A stretch of DNA of 64,000 bases from Xylanibacter rodentium (lineage in GTDB: Bacteria; Bacteroidota; Bacteroidia; Bacteroidales; Bacteroidaceae), in the NCBI RefSeq assembly GCF_013166575.1, contig NZ_JABKKE010000003.1:1-64000 (forward strand). The letters are read 5' to 3'. Below, piece after piece: positions 27,487-36,262 of the stretch. Each line of letters begins with the position of its first letter. Position 1 is the stretch's first letter. The translations under genes were made by a program, and so were the position numbers. The notes beneath the pieces are model-generated. The model ran no database searches. It was not told the origin of the DNA and saw only the letters and a list, made by a program, of their open reading frames with translations.

Positions 27487-28296
27487 CTACTGCTCTTTCT
27501 GAGATACCCGCTCCGCCAAATCCTGTATCACAAGGCCGGCGATGGTGAGGCCGAAAATGGCCGTGATGTGCATCAGCGAGCCGTTGGTCTGAGCCTTGCG
27601 GGTGTGACCGCTGGCGGCAAGGGGCGAGATTTCGGCGTGAGCCTTGGCACACACGCACTCCTCGGCACCGCATGGGCCGGCAGTGCCCTTGTTGGTGAGC
27701 AGTTCGTCGCTGTAAACGCACTTGAACTTACGGGCCGGGCTCCGCTTCAAACGCTTGAACCGCTGGCGCAAGGCACGTGCCAGCGGACAGCCCTCCACAT
27801 GCCAGAACTCCGCCACACGTATGCGGGTGGGGTCGAGCTTCAGCGCCGCGCCCATAGACGAGAAGAACTTGGCCCGCGTACGGCAAGCCATCTCTATGAG
27901 CAGCGCCTTGTCAGTGAGCGAGTCGATGGCGTCAATGATATAGTCGTAGTCGTCAAGCCGGAAGCCGGCGGCCGTCTCCTCGGTGAATACCTCCTGCCGC
28001 GCATCAATCTCGGCAGCGGGATTCACCGTGAGCAAATGCTCCTTGAGCGCCTCCACCTTAACCCGTCCGATGGTCTCGATAGTGGCCATAAGCTGGCGGT
28101 TGATGTTGGTGATACACACGCGGTCGCTGTCTACAATCGTCAGCCGGCACACACCCGAGCGCACAAGGCTCTCTGCGCACCACGAACCCACGCCTCCCAC
28201 GCCGAATATAATAACCCGCGCCCTACCAATACGGTCCATAGTCTCGTCGCCCAGCAGAAGCCGGGATCTGTTAAGCAATGCTTTCTCTATACCCAT
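27487..28296 (-). CDS. tcdA: tRNA threonylcarbamoyladenosine dehydratase
   Basis: 269 residues of the ThiF/MoeB/E1-like fold. TcdA uses ATP to close t6A at tRNA position 37 into the cyclic form. The nucleotide-binding loop is VIIFGVGGVGSWCAE (about 29-43), followed by LTIVDSDRVCITNINRQL, the E1-type adenylate site with the Arg finger. DYIIDAIDSLTDKALLI and SSMGAALKLDPTRI match TcdA (YgdL) rather than ThiF or MoeB. The Cys-containing C-terminal region is also like TcdA. It has a divergent promoter region shared with rlmN, another RNA-modification gene. Confidence 0.92.
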   Translation of the reverse strand: MGIEKALLNRSRLLLGDETMDRIGRARVIIFGVGGVGSWCAESLVRSGVCRLTIVDSDRVCITNINRQLMATIETIGRVKVEALKEHLLTVNPAAEIDARQEVFTEETAAGFRLDDYDYIIDAIDSLTDKALLIEMACRTRAKFFSSMGAALKLDPTRIRVAEFWHVEGCPLARALRQRFKRLKRSPARKFKCVYSDELLTNKGTAGPCGAEECVCAKAHAEISPLAASGHTRKAQTNGSLMHITAIFGLTIAGLVIQDLAERVSQKEQ

Positions 28297-28320
28297 TATG
28301 TTTATTCAGTTTTGACACTG

Positions 28321-28388
28321 CAAAGTTAAACATTTTCTCTGTTTATACGCAATTTATTTTGTTTTTAGCCCGAATTGCTGTAAATTTG
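28321..28388. promoter_or_regulatory. Divergent promoters of tcdA and rlmN
   Basis: The minus strand has TAACTTTG at 28321-28328, 25 bp before the tcdA ATG. The plus strand has TAAATTTG at 28381-28388, 25 bp before the rlmN ATG, with a TTTTG -33 candidate near 28358. Confidence 0.6.
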
Positions 28389-28412
28389 CAGACAATATAA
28401 TTTACACAGGCA

Positions 28413-29450
28413 ATGGAAAGCGGTAAAAAGGTGCTTATCGGCATGACTGCCGAAGAACTGAAAGAGTTGACAGCAGAACTGGGTATGCCCAAATTTACGG
28501 CAGGCCAGATAGCCAAATGGCTGTATACGAAGCACGTGAAGAGTATTGACGAGATGACCAATCTGTCGAAAGCCAACCGCGCACGTCTTGACGAGGTGTG
28601 TACCGTGGGTACGATGGAACCGGCCGACAGCCAGCGCTCGGTAGACGGCACGGTGAAGTATCTGTTTCCCACTGCCGGGGGCAAGTTTGTCGAAACGGTG
28701 TTCATCCCCGACGGAGAGCGTGCCACCTTGTGCGTATCGTCGCAGGTGGGTTGCAAGATGAACTGTCTGTTCTGTCAGACTGGCAAGCAGGGATTCGAGG
28801 GCAATCTCACCGCGGGCGACATTCTCAACCAAATATACTCTCTGCCCGAGCGCGAGCGCCTCACCAATGTGGTGTTCATGGGACAGGGCGAGCCGATGGA
28901 CAACATTGACAATGTTCTGAAATCCACGGAGATTCTCACATCCGACTACGGATACGCATGGAGTCCGAAACGCATCACCGTGAGCAGTGTGGGCATAAAG
29001 AACAAGCTCAAGCGCTTTCTCGACGAGAGCGAATGCCACATTGCAATCAGCATGCACTCACCACTGCACGAACAGCGCATGCAACTGATGCCGGCCGAGA
29101 AGCAGATGCCGATAAAAGAAGTGGTGGAACTTCTGAAGCAGTACGACTTCACACACCAGCGGCGCGCCTCGTTCGAATATATCGTGTTCGACGGAGTGAA
29201 CGATTCGCCGGCCCATGCCCGCGAGATTATCCGGCTGGTGAGCGGACTGGAATGCCGTATCAATCTGATACGGTTCCACACCATACCCGATGTCAATCTG
29301 CACGGCACCGACGACAGCAAGATGGAGATCATGCGCGATTATCTCACTAGCCATGGGGTATTTACAACAATACGTGCCAGTCGCGGACAGGATATATTTG
29401 CGGCCTGTGGCCTGCTGTCAACGGCACACAAACAGCAACAATCAGGATAA
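28413..29450 (+). CDS. rlmN: Dual-specificity RNA methyltransferase RlmN (23S rRNA A2503 / tRNA A37)
   Basis: 345 residues, the family's normal length. A radical-SAM enzyme that puts a C2-methyl group on A2503 of 23S rRNA and A37 of some tRNAs. The 4Fe-4S cluster motif CxxxCxxC is at C114, C118 and C121 (GCKMNCLFCQTGKQGF). VVFMGQGEPMDN is the conserved SAM-binding stretch. The methyl-carrying Cys is likely C332 in DIFAACGLL. The N-terminal helical domain (LGMPKFTAGQIAKWLY) is typical. Its stop overlaps the start of the next gene by one base (TAATG), so the lipoprotein downstream is probably coupled. Confidence 0.96.
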   Translation: MESGKKVLIGMTAEELKELTAELGMPKFTAGQIAKWLYTKHVKSIDEMTNLSKANRARLDEVCTVGTMEPADSQRSVDGTVKYLFPTAGGKFVETVFIPDGERATLCVSSQVGCKMNCLFCQTGKQGFEGNLTAGDILNQIYSLPERERLTNVVFMGQGEPMDNIDNVLKSTEILTSDYGYAWSPKRITVSSVGIKNKLKRFLDESECHIAISMHSPLHEQRMQLMPAEKQMPIKEVVELLKQYDFTHQRRASFEYIVFDGVNDSPAHAREIIRLVSGLECRINLIRFHTIPDVNLHGTDDSKMEIMRDYLTSHGVFTTIRASRGQDIFAACGLLSTAHKQQQSG

Positions 29451-30430
29451 TGATGCACAAGACCCTGCAACCGATATGCAACGCTGCATTGTTGCTATGC
29501 TGGCTGATAGTGATGACGGCCTGTACGGATGACGGAGCACTGCTGCCCAAAAGTGGCGGAAAACCTTACGAGGTGGTGGTGACGGGAAACACTGAAGAAG
29601 CGGTAAGGGCGGTGAGCACGTTGCTTGGCGCGCTGACTGTGGCAGGATTGCCTCAACGGGAGCCGACTTTCGATATATCACAGACAACAAAAGGCATCGG
29701 ACAGGCCACAAAATATGCACGCAGCATCATCAATGTGAATATCGACCCTGAAATGACTGGCAAAACGAGGATGAGCCACAGGCTGGATGTTTATGCGAAA
29801 CCGCAAATAGTGATAAACATCTGTTCGCCGTCAGCAAGACAACTGACCACAGACATAAGAAGCCGACAGGACGATATAAAAGGGATTATCGACAGATTCG
29901 AACTGGAAGCCGGCATAACCCGTCTGTCACGTCATCGCAACATCAAAGCGGAAAAGGCCGTAAAAAAGATGTTCGGAGATGTGCAGATATGGATTCCGGA
30001 AGAGCTGACGGCCATGAAAAAGGGACATGACTTCATCTGGCTATCGGACAATGGAAAGTCTGCCATGCGCAACATCTGCATATATACATACGCTTACGAC
30101 AACGTCACGCTACCGGAGGGTGCCGCAAGAAAGCGTGACAGCGTTATGCGCAAGAACATACCGGGCGAGACTGCTCAAATGTTCATGACCACAGTACACT
30201 CACCCGCTCCAACAGCCCGCACGACACAACACAACGGACGGAGAACTATGGAACTGCGCGGTCAATGGGTAATGAAAGGCGACATAATGGGTGGCCCGTT
30301 CATAAGCCGTTGCCTCATTGACAGCACAAAACAGCGCATCACCGTGGCGGAAGCATTCGTATACGCTCCGGGAACAGCCAAAAGGAACATTATCAAACAG
30401 CTTGAAGCTGTATTATATACATTTAAATAA
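29450..30430 (+). CDS. DUF4837 family lipoprotein
   Basis: 326 residues. The N-terminus is a lipoprotein signal with a hydrophobic core (LLLCWLIVMT) and Cys at about residue 25 (MTACTDDG), which places the protein in a membrane facing the periplasm or outside. The body has the features of the Bacteroidota-only DUF4837 family, for example SGGKPYEVVVTGN near the start and WIPEEL with GHDFIWLSDN in the middle. The function is unknown. In many relatives it also neighbours rlmN and pdxA, as here. It starts on the stop of rlmN and ends 16 bp before pdxA. Confidence 0.85.
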   Translation: MMHKTLQPICNAALLLCWLIVMTACTDDGALLPKSGGKPYEVVVTGNTEEAVRAVSTLLGALTVAGLPQREPTFDISQTTKGIGQATKYARSIINVNIDPEMTGKTRMSHRLDVYAKPQIVINICSPSARQLTTDIRSRQDDIKGIIDRFELEAGITRLSRHRNIKAEKAVKKMFGDVQIWIPEELTAMKKGHDFIWLSDNGKSAMRNICIYTYAYDNVTLPEGAARKRDSVMRKNIPGETAQMFMTTVHSPAPTARTTQHNGRRTMELRGQWVMKGDIMGGPFISRCLIDSTKQRITVAEAFVYAPGTAKRNIIKQLEAVLYTFK

Positions 30431-30446
30431 AGCAATTAAATCAATT

Positions 30447-31736
30447 ATGGAAGATAGACTTATACGCGTGGCTATCACGCACGGTGATACCAACGGAATC
30501 GGATATGAAGTGATTCTTAAAACATTTGAAGAACCGGGCATGCTCGAACTCTGCACGCCTATTATATACGGGTCGCCCAAGGCTGCGGCATATCACAGAA
30601 AAGCGCTCAATCTACAGTCCAATTTCAGCATCATAAACACAGCAGAAGAAGCCAGAGACGGACGGGTAAACCTGTTGACAACATTCGACGACGAAGTTAA
30701 AATAGATATGGGACAACCTTCGCCAGAAGCCGGAGAGGCAGCTCTTAAAGCACTTGATCGTGCCATGACCGATTTCCGTTCGGATAAATACGACGTACTC
30801 GTCACGGCACCAATCAACAAGAACAGCATACATAGCGACATGTTCCGTTTCTGCGGCCACACTGAATACATAGAAGACTGTGTCGGTGAAGGCAGCAAAG
30901 CACTGATGATACTGATGAACGGAAGCCTGCGCGTAGCATTGGTAACTACACATCTGCCCATCAAGGATGTGGCAAATGCCATAACCAAGGAGGCAATAGT
31001 GGAAAAAGTCAGAATATTCCACAACAGTCTGAAACGCGACATGCGGATATCCAATCCGCGTATTGCCGTACTGGCACTCAACCCGCACGCCGGAGACAGC
31101 GGACTGTTGGGTAAGGAGGAACAGGAACAGATTGTTCCCGCAATTGCCGAATTGGAAGAGGCCGGCATACAGGCTTTCGGTCCATATCCTGCCGACGGCT
31201 TTTTCGGTAGCGGAATGTATACCAAATTTGACGGTGTAATGGCGATGTACCACGATCAGGGACTGGCTCCGTTCAAGACGCTCGCCGCCGAGGATGGTGT
31301 AAACTATACAGCAGGACTGCCCATCGTACGCACATCACCCGACCACGGCACGGCATACGACATAGCAGGCAAGGGCATAGCCAACGAGAGTTCTTTCCGT
31401 CAGGCTATATATACAGCCATCGACATATACCGCAACAGGAAGAAGTATGACGAACCTATGGCAAACCCGCTTCCGAAATTGTATCACGAAAAACGTGACG
31501 AAAGCGAGAAGACCCGATTCTCAATACCGAAAGCACGTGACCAGTTCAAACACGAAGGCAACAGACAAACACGTGAAGAAAAAGCAAGCAAACAGACCGA
31601 AACAAACGAAAACGACAAGATAGCCCCCACGGTCGACGGCAAACAAAATACACAGGGAAGCAACCGACCGACAGTTACACAGACTGAAAACGACCAACAG
31701 ACAGCCCCGGAAAATAAACAACAGACAGCAGAATGA
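30447..31736 (+). CDS. pdxA: 4-hydroxythreonine-4-phosphate dehydrogenase with a polar C-terminal tail
   Basis: 429 residues from the ATG at 30447 (MEDRLIRVAITHGDTNGIG). PdxA oxidises 4-phosphohydroxy-L-threonine with NAD in pyridoxal phosphate synthesis. Family marks are ITHGDTNGIGYEVI, TAPINKNSIHSDMFRFCGHTEY with metal/substrate His, LNPHAGDSGLLG, MYHDQGLAPFK and VRTSPDHGTAYDIAG. The enzyme core ends at about residue 340. The rest (about 80-90 residues, rich in Gln, Thr, Asn, Glu and Lys) is an unusual, probably disordered extension without a recognised domain. It overlaps the next gene by four bases (ATGA). Confidence 0.93.
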   Translation: MEDRLIRVAITHGDTNGIGYEVILKTFEEPGMLELCTPIIYGSPKAAAYHRKALNLQSNFSIINTAEEARDGRVNLLTTFDDEVKIDMGQPSPEAGEAALKALDRAMTDFRSDKYDVLVTAPINKNSIHSDMFRFCGHTEYIEDCVGEGSKALMILMNGSLRVALVTTHLPIKDVANAITKEAIVEKVRIFHNSLKRDMRISNPRIAVLALNPHAGDSGLLGKEEQEQIVPAIAELEEAGIQAFGPYPADGFFGSGMYTKFDGVMAMYHDQGLAPFKTLAAEDGVNYTAGLPIVRTSPDHGTAYDIAGKGIANESSFRQAIYTAIDIYRNRKKYDEPMANPLPKLYHEKRDESEKTRFSIPKARDQFKHEGNRQTREEKASKQTETNENDKIAPTVDGKQNTQGSNRPTVTQTENDQQTAPENKQQTAE

Positions 31737-32752
31737 AGAAAAAATATCAGAACGGATTTTTTATCTTCGGAATCACTGTTCTGCTGATTATGGTAACGCA
31801 GCTCGACTTCGCCCAGGTTTGGGCGGGGTTGCAGCGTGCCGGTTATTGGTTTGTCGCCGTCATTGTATTGTGGTTTTTCCTTTACATGTTCAACACGTCA
31901 GCATGGTATATCATCATAAACAGTCAGGAAGAACAGTCGAAAAACAGGATAAGCCCGGATCTTTCATCTGAACGCAAGGTGTCATTCTGGTGGTTATACA
32001 AAATCACCATCAGCGGATTTGCACTAAACTATGCCACCCCGGGAGGATTAATGGGAGGCGAACCGTACAGGATAATGTCACTCTCACCAAAGATTGGTAC
32101 GGAAAGAGCATCTTCATCAGTAATCCTCTATGCCATGACCCACATCTTCTCGCACTTTTGGTTTTGGATGTTGTCTATATTACTATACATCGTCACGCAA
32201 GAGGTGAACATGCCTATGGGTATTATGCTGACTTCCGTGGGAGCATTCTGCACTGCTGCTATATGGTTTTTCATCAAGGGATATAAAAAGGGCATCACCG
32301 TGCGCTGCATGGGTATATTGAGCCATTTCCCGCTAATTAAGCGCAAAGCACAACGATTCTTTGAAAACCACAAGGAACAACTGGCATCTATAGACCGCCA
32401 GATTGCCGCCCTGCACAATCAGAATCCCCGCACTTTCGTAAGCGCCGTGGTGCTCGAACTGGCATGCCGTGTGGTTTCGGCTTTGGAAATATATTTTATA
32501 CTGCTTGTCATAATGCCCGACGCCAACTATCTGCAGTGCATACTTATCTTGGCATTCACATCTCTATTTGCCAATATGCTGTTCTTTCTGCCCCTGCAAC
32601 TCGGAGGCAGGGAAGGCGGTTTCCTGATGTCGGCCAAAGGACTTGCCATGACTGCAAGTGCCGGTATTTTCGTAGCCGTAATCGTAAGATTGCGCGAACT
32701 GATATGGACTGCCATAGGACTGCTACTGATAAAGTTCGGCTCAAAACAATAA
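31733..32752 (+). CDS. Flippase-like integral membrane protein (UPF0104/YbhN family)
   Basis: 339 residues with about eight hydrophobic helices, of the lysylphosphatidylglycerol synthase transmembrane (UPF0104) family. Characteristic parts are the N-terminal pair of helices (FFIFGITVLLIMVTQLDF), the conserved NYATPGGLMGGEPYR loop, and FFLPLQLGGREGGFLM near the end. Members are thought to move or modify lipids in the inner membrane, but no activity can be assigned from the sequence. It is translationally coupled to pdxA (4-bp overlap), an arrangement that need not mean a shared function. Confidence 0.83.
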   Translation: MKKKYQNGFFIFGITVLLIMVTQLDFAQVWAGLQRAGYWFVAVIVLWFFLYMFNTSAWYIIINSQEEQSKNRISPDLSSERKVSFWWLYKITISGFALNYATPGGLMGGEPYRIMSLSPKIGTERASSSVILYAMTHIFSHFWFWMLSILLYIVTQEVNMPMGIMLTSVGAFCTAAIWFFIKGYKKGITVRCMGILSHFPLIKRKAQRFFENHKEQLASIDRQIAALHNQNPRTFVSAVVLELACRVVSALEIYFILLVIMPDANYLQCILILAFTSLFANMLFFLPLQLGGREGGFLMSAKGLAMTASAGIFVAVIVRLRELIWTAIGLLLIKFGSKQ

Positions 32753-32880
32753 TGACATTGACATCACCTGATATATCCGAGACAGCCCCTAAATTTGTAC
32801 ATATATATATAAGTAAGCCGGAAAATAAAGCCGTATTCAAAAAATCGCTGTCCAAAAGTCTGTATATCGAATAAAATGTG

Positions 32881-32888
32881 TAATTTTG
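32881..32888 (+). promoter_or_regulatory. Possible promoter of the sigma-54-type regulator
   Basis: TAATTTTG fits TAnnTTTG but lies only 8 bp before the ATG at 32897. A transcript started here would be nearly leaderless. This weakens the case for the site, or for the start codon. Confidence 0.3.
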
Positions 32889-32896
32889 TCAGCTAA

Positions 32897-34150
32897 ATGA
32901 AGACATCAGAACTGCAACAGATAAAACAGCGGTACAACATCGTGGGCAACTGCGAGGCGCTGAATCATGTACTCGATGTGGCCCTGCAGGTTGCGCCGAC
33001 AGACTTAAGTGTGCTCATTGTCGGAGAAAGCGGTGTGGGAAAAGAAATCATTCCGCGTGTCATTCATGACAACTCACCACGCCGACGCGAGAAATATTTT
33101 GCAATCAACTGCGGTTCCATACCCGAAGGCACTATTGACAGCGAACTGTTCGGACACGTAAAAGGCTCTTTTACAGGCGCTATAAACGATAGTCAGGGAT
33201 ATTTCGGTGTGGCCAACAAGGGTACACTGTTTCTCGATGAAGTAGGCGAATTGCCATTGGCGACACAGGCCCGACTGCTACGCGTTCTCGAAACGGGAGA
33301 ATACATACCGGTGGGAGCTACGGATGTGAAAAAGACCGATGTACGTATCGTAGCAGCCACAAACGTAAACATACGCAAAGCCATCAGCGAAGGACGCTTC
33401 CGCGAAGACCTTTACTACCGCTTGAACTCCATCCCAATACAAATGCCTCCGTTGCGCGATCGCGGAGAAGACATCGTTCTGCTGTTCCGCCTGTTTGCCA
33501 TGCAAATGGCTGAGAAGTACAGAATGGAAAAAGTGGTGCTGACGGAAGAGGCCAAACAACTTCTCATGAAGTATAAATGGCCTGGCAACGTGAGACAACT
33601 TAAAAATATAACGGAACAGATTTCGATACTGAGCACCGTACGACAGATAACTCCTGAAATATTAGGCAATTTCATTCCACAAGACCAAGAGAGCACCCAG
33701 CTTGCCACCATACATAAAAGCAGCGGGGATCACAGTTTTGAAAACGAACGAGAGATTCTCTACAAAATATTGTTCGAATTACGTGGCAATGTAAATGATT
33801 TGCGACGCGATATGGGGATACTCAAAAAAAGACTGGAAGAAACACAGGCCGCACAAATCGTACAGAAGGACGACAAGCCTGTACCAATAGGCAACAGCAC
33901 ACCAGCCATAACATCACAACAGATATACATAAACCCGCAACAGCAAAAACCCATGGCCGAAGATGCCATTGCGGAAGAATATATCGAACTGGAAAAGGAA
34001 CCGGAAAATCTCAACCTGAGCAACATTGAGCGACAGATGCTTGAAAAGGCTTTGGAACGCAACGGCGGCAACCGTAAGAAGGCTGCACAGGAACTGGGAA
34101 TATCCGACCGTACGCTATACCGGAGAATAAAACAATATGGACTGGAGTAG
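32897..34150 (+). CDS. Sigma-54-dependent-type transcriptional activator (AAA+ and Fis HTH)
   Basis: 417 residues with no receiver or sensor domain at the front. The AAA+ domain (about 15-250) shows Walker A GESGVGKE (43-50), the sigma-54 contact loop as GSFTGA (90-95) in place of the usual GAFTGA, and Walker B GTLFLDEVGELP. A linker (about 270-370) is followed by a Fis-type helix-turn-helix: LEKALERNGGNRKKAAQELGISDRTLYRRIKQYGL, in which the recognition helix is clear. It would activate sigma-54 promoters, with the signal unknown. It lies just upstream of lptE and secG, and in related genomes the same order occurs, which suggests envelope control. Confidence 0.88.
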   Translation: MKTSELQQIKQRYNIVGNCEALNHVLDVALQVAPTDLSVLIVGESGVGKEIIPRVIHDNSPRRREKYFAINCGSIPEGTIDSELFGHVKGSFTGAINDSQGYFGVANKGTLFLDEVGELPLATQARLLRVLETGEYIPVGATDVKKTDVRIVAATNVNIRKAISEGRFREDLYYRLNSIPIQMPPLRDRGEDIVLLFRLFAMQMAEKYRMEKVVLTEEAKQLLMKYKWPGNVRQLKNITEQISILSTVRQITPEILGNFIPQDQESTQLATIHKSSGDHSFENEREILYKILFELRGNVNDLRRDMGILKKRLEETQAAQIVQKDDKPVPIGNSTPAITSQQIYINPQQQKPMAEDAIAEEYIELEKEPENLNLSNIERQMLEKALERNGGNRKKAAQELGISDRTLYRRIKQYGLE

Positions 34151-34180
34151 AGATTCGAAAGTCAAAGACAACAACGAAAT

Positions 34181-34744
34181 ATGAAAGAAACGAAAAAAGA
34201 TACATACAGCAAGTCACAGACTGATGGGAAATCATGCCTGTGCTATCGTCTCATATCGTTTTGTCTTTTGACAGTACTACTGATATCGTGCTCTGTTTCA
34301 TACAAGTTCAACGGTGCAAGCATAGACTACTCGACTACCAAAACCATACAAATAGCAGACTTCCCCATACGCTCCAGCTATGTATGGGGTCCGATGGCAA
34401 GTATTTTCAACAACCAACTGAAAGACATATTTGCCAACCACACACGCCTGATACAAGTAAGACGCAACGGGGACCTCAAAATAGAGGGTGAGATTACACG
34501 CTACGAGCAACGTAACAAGGCCGTATCAAGCGAGGGATATTCGGCACAGACGGAATTGTCGATGACGGTAAACGTACGATTCACAAACAACAAAAATCAT
34601 ACGGAAGACTTTGAACGTCAGTTCACGGCCACATCGACATACGAGACGACACAGTCGCTCAACTCCGTACAGGAACAACTTGTGACTGAAATGGTAAAAG
34701 AAATAACCGATCAAATTTTCAATGCAACAGTAGCCAACTGGTAA
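34181..34744 (+). CDS. lptE: LptE-like LPS-assembly lipoprotein
   Basis: 187 residues. A hydrophobic signal (LISFCLLTVLLISCSVSYKF) has a lipobox-like ISC and an unusually long N-terminal stretch before it. The body fits the Bacteroidota LptE family: FNGASIDYSTTKTIQIADFP, the repeat SSYVWGPMASIFNNQLKD and a C-terminal helix QLVTEMVKEITDQIFNATVANW. The protein plugs LptD in the outer membrane for lipopolysaccharide export. It follows the regulator by 30 bp and precedes the helical protein by 8 bp, in one operon ending with secG. Confidence 0.85.
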   Translation: MKETKKDTYSKSQTDGKSCLCYRLISFCLLTVLLISCSVSYKFNGASIDYSTTKTIQIADFPIRSSYVWGPMASIFNNQLKDIFANHTRLIQVRRNGDLKIEGEITRYEQRNKAVSSEGYSAQTELSMTVNVRFTNNKNHTEDFERQFTATSTYETTQSLNSVQEQLVTEMVKEITDQIFNATVANW

Positions 34745-34752
34745 AAACATTT

Positions 34753-35529
34753 ATGGAAATAACCGAGCTGATAAACCATCCGGAACGACTCGACAGGGAC
34801 ACTCTATACGAACTGCGCTCTGTCATAGCGCTGTACCCGTATTTCCAGACCGCACGGTTACTGATGCTTAAAAATCTGTATCTGCTGCACGACCCGTCAT
34901 TCGACGAAGAGCTGCGGAAAGCCGCTATATACATAACCGACCGGAAAGTCATATTCCAGCTTGTAGAAGCAGCCCACTATAAATTACCTGCAGCGGCACA
35001 TAAACATAACAAACCGACAGCCCCCAAAAACAATTCAGCCGAAAAGAATACAAGCAGGACAATATCGCTGATAGACAATTTCCTTGATTCCATTCCACAA
35101 GAAGAACAGAAAGAGGAAAAGAAAAAACGACGTCCCACACCTGCTGATGCCGCAGTGGACTATGTGGCATATCTGCTTGAAACCGACAGTGAAGAAAAAC
35201 CGTCGGACAATGGAAAAGTTCCGTTGCTGAAAGGCCAAAATCTGATAGACAGCTTCATTGAAAACGACAAGGGAAAAATCGTTCTCAGTGATACGCCACA
35301 GTTTGTACCACAGATAGAAGACTCTGAAGAAAAAGAAGAAAAAGGTGGAGACGAAAGCTATTTTACAGAGACTTTAGCCCGAATTTACATAAAACAGGGC
35401 AGATATTCAAAGGCTTTGGAAATTATTAGGCGATTAAGTTTGAATTATCCAAAAAAAAATGCTTACTTTGCAGACCAAATACGTTTCTTAGAAAAATTGA
35501 TAATAAATAACAATAAAAAAATAAAGTAA
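34753..35529 (+). CDS. Conserved cytoplasmic protein with TPR-like C-terminus
   Basis: 258 residues without a signal sequence. The first 80 residues form helices (LDRDTLYELRSVIALYPYFQTARLLMLKNLYLLHD). The middle is charged and low in complexity (EEQKEEKKKRRP). The end (ETLARIYIKQGRYSKALEIIRRLSLNYPKKNAYFADQIRFLEKL) is a tetratricopeptide-like helical hairpin. It lies between lptE and secG and appears conserved there in Bacteroidota. I do not know its function; the helical-repeat tail suggests protein binding. Confidence 0.75.
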   Translation: MEITELINHPERLDRDTLYELRSVIALYPYFQTARLLMLKNLYLLHDPSFDEELRKAAIYITDRKVIFQLVEAAHYKLPAAAHKHNKPTAPKNNSAEKNTSRTISLIDNFLDSIPQEEQKEEKKKRRPTPADAAVDYVAYLLETDSEEKPSDNGKVPLLKGQNLIDSFIENDKGKIVLSDTPQFVPQIEDSEEKEEKGGDESYFTETLARIYIKQGRYSKALEIIRRLSLNYPKKNAYFADQIRFLEKLIINNNKKIK

Positions 35530-35531
35530 CA

Positions 35532-35930
35532 ATGTACACAGTATTAGTAACTCTTATCGTTTTAGCTGCACTTGCTATGATTGGTATAGTGCTGATTCAA
35601 GAGTCAAAGGGAGGAGGACTTTCTTCCAATTTCGCTTCTTACAATCAGATTGGCGGTGTCCGCAAGACCACCGACTTCATTGAAAAAACAACATGGGGAC
35701 TGGCTGCCGCCATGGTCATTATCAGCGTGGCATGCGCACATTTCGCTCCACAGGCAACAACCAACATGTCGGTAATGGAGAACATTGAGAACCCGACAAC
35801 CAACCCCAACAATCTGCCCGGCTTCGGTGCCAGCAAGACTCAAGAGGCTGTTCCTACGACTCAAGACAACGCTGAGAAGGCTGCTCCTGCAACAAACAAT
35901 GCAGAAAAAGTTTCAGATAAGGCAAAATAA
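35532..35930 (+). CDS. secG: Preprotein translocase subunit SecG
   Basis: 132 residues. Two membrane helices (VLVTLIVLAALAMIGIVLIQ and GLAAAMVIISVACAHF) frame the conserved loop QESKGGGLSSNFAS, the hallmark of SecG. The polar tail (about 85-132, rich in Thr, Asn, Ala and Lys) is the extended tail seen in Bacteroidota. SecG speeds protein export as part of SecYEG. It is the last gene of the regulator-lptE-secG run, two bases after the preceding stop. Confidence 0.95.
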   Translation: MYTVLVTLIVLAALAMIGIVLIQESKGGGLSSNFASYNQIGGVRKTTDFIEKTTWGLAAAMVIISVACAHFAPQATTNMSVMENIENPTTNPNNLPGFGASKTQEAVPTTQDNAEKAAPATNNAEKVSDKAK

Positions 35931-35946
35931 TAAAAACGGCAAAAAA

Positions 35947-35990
35947 GTACGTGATTTATTTGGTAGTTTAAAATAAATCACGTACCTTTG
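35947..35990 (+). promoter_or_regulatory. tRNA-His promoter inside a 13-bp inverted repeat
   Basis: GTACGTGATTTAT (35947-35959) and its exact inverse ATAAATCACGTAC (35973-35985) flank a 13-bp loop. The TACCTTTG -7 element (35983-35990) starts on the right arm and the TTTGG -33 candidate lies in the loop. It may be an operator, or it may act as a secG transcript-end hairpin. Confidence 0.6.
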
Positions 35991-36023
35991 CACTCGCTTT
36001 AAGAAAGCAACCAAAACAACACG

Positions 36024-36097
36024 GTGGATGTAGTTCAGTTGGTTAGAGCGTCAGATTGTGGTTCTGAATGTCGTGGGTTCGAGCCCCACCCTCCACC
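36024..36097 (+). tRNA. tRNA-His(GTG)
   Basis: A cloverleaf with acceptor GTGGATG against CCTCCAC (one mismatch), D-loop AGTTGGTTAGA, anticodon stem TCAGA/TCTGA with loop TTGTGGT giving anticodon GTG, and T-arm GTGGG-TTCGAGC-CCCAC. The additional G before position 1 (36023) expected for tRNA-His is present. A strong terminator follows. Confidence 0.95.
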
Positions 36098-36098
36098 C

Positions 36099-36138
36099 AA
36101 AGAAAAGGAGATTTCAAATGGAAATCTCCTTTTCTTTT
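36099..36138 (+). terminator. Intrinsic terminator after tRNA-His
   Basis: AAAGAAAAGGAGATTTC and GAAATCTCCTTTTCTTT form a 17-bp stem with a 5-nt loop, followed by T-rich sequence. The A and T tails make it potentially active in both directions. Confidence 0.85.
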
Positions 36139-36262
36139 ATATATAAACACCGGCACTACGCCTTGTCACATGCCTCACAAAAATCAAAAGTCAGCAGATA
36201 TTTTCGGGACAACCTATTTTACCGGTTGGGAAATGATTTGGAAAATCCGCATACATAAACCA

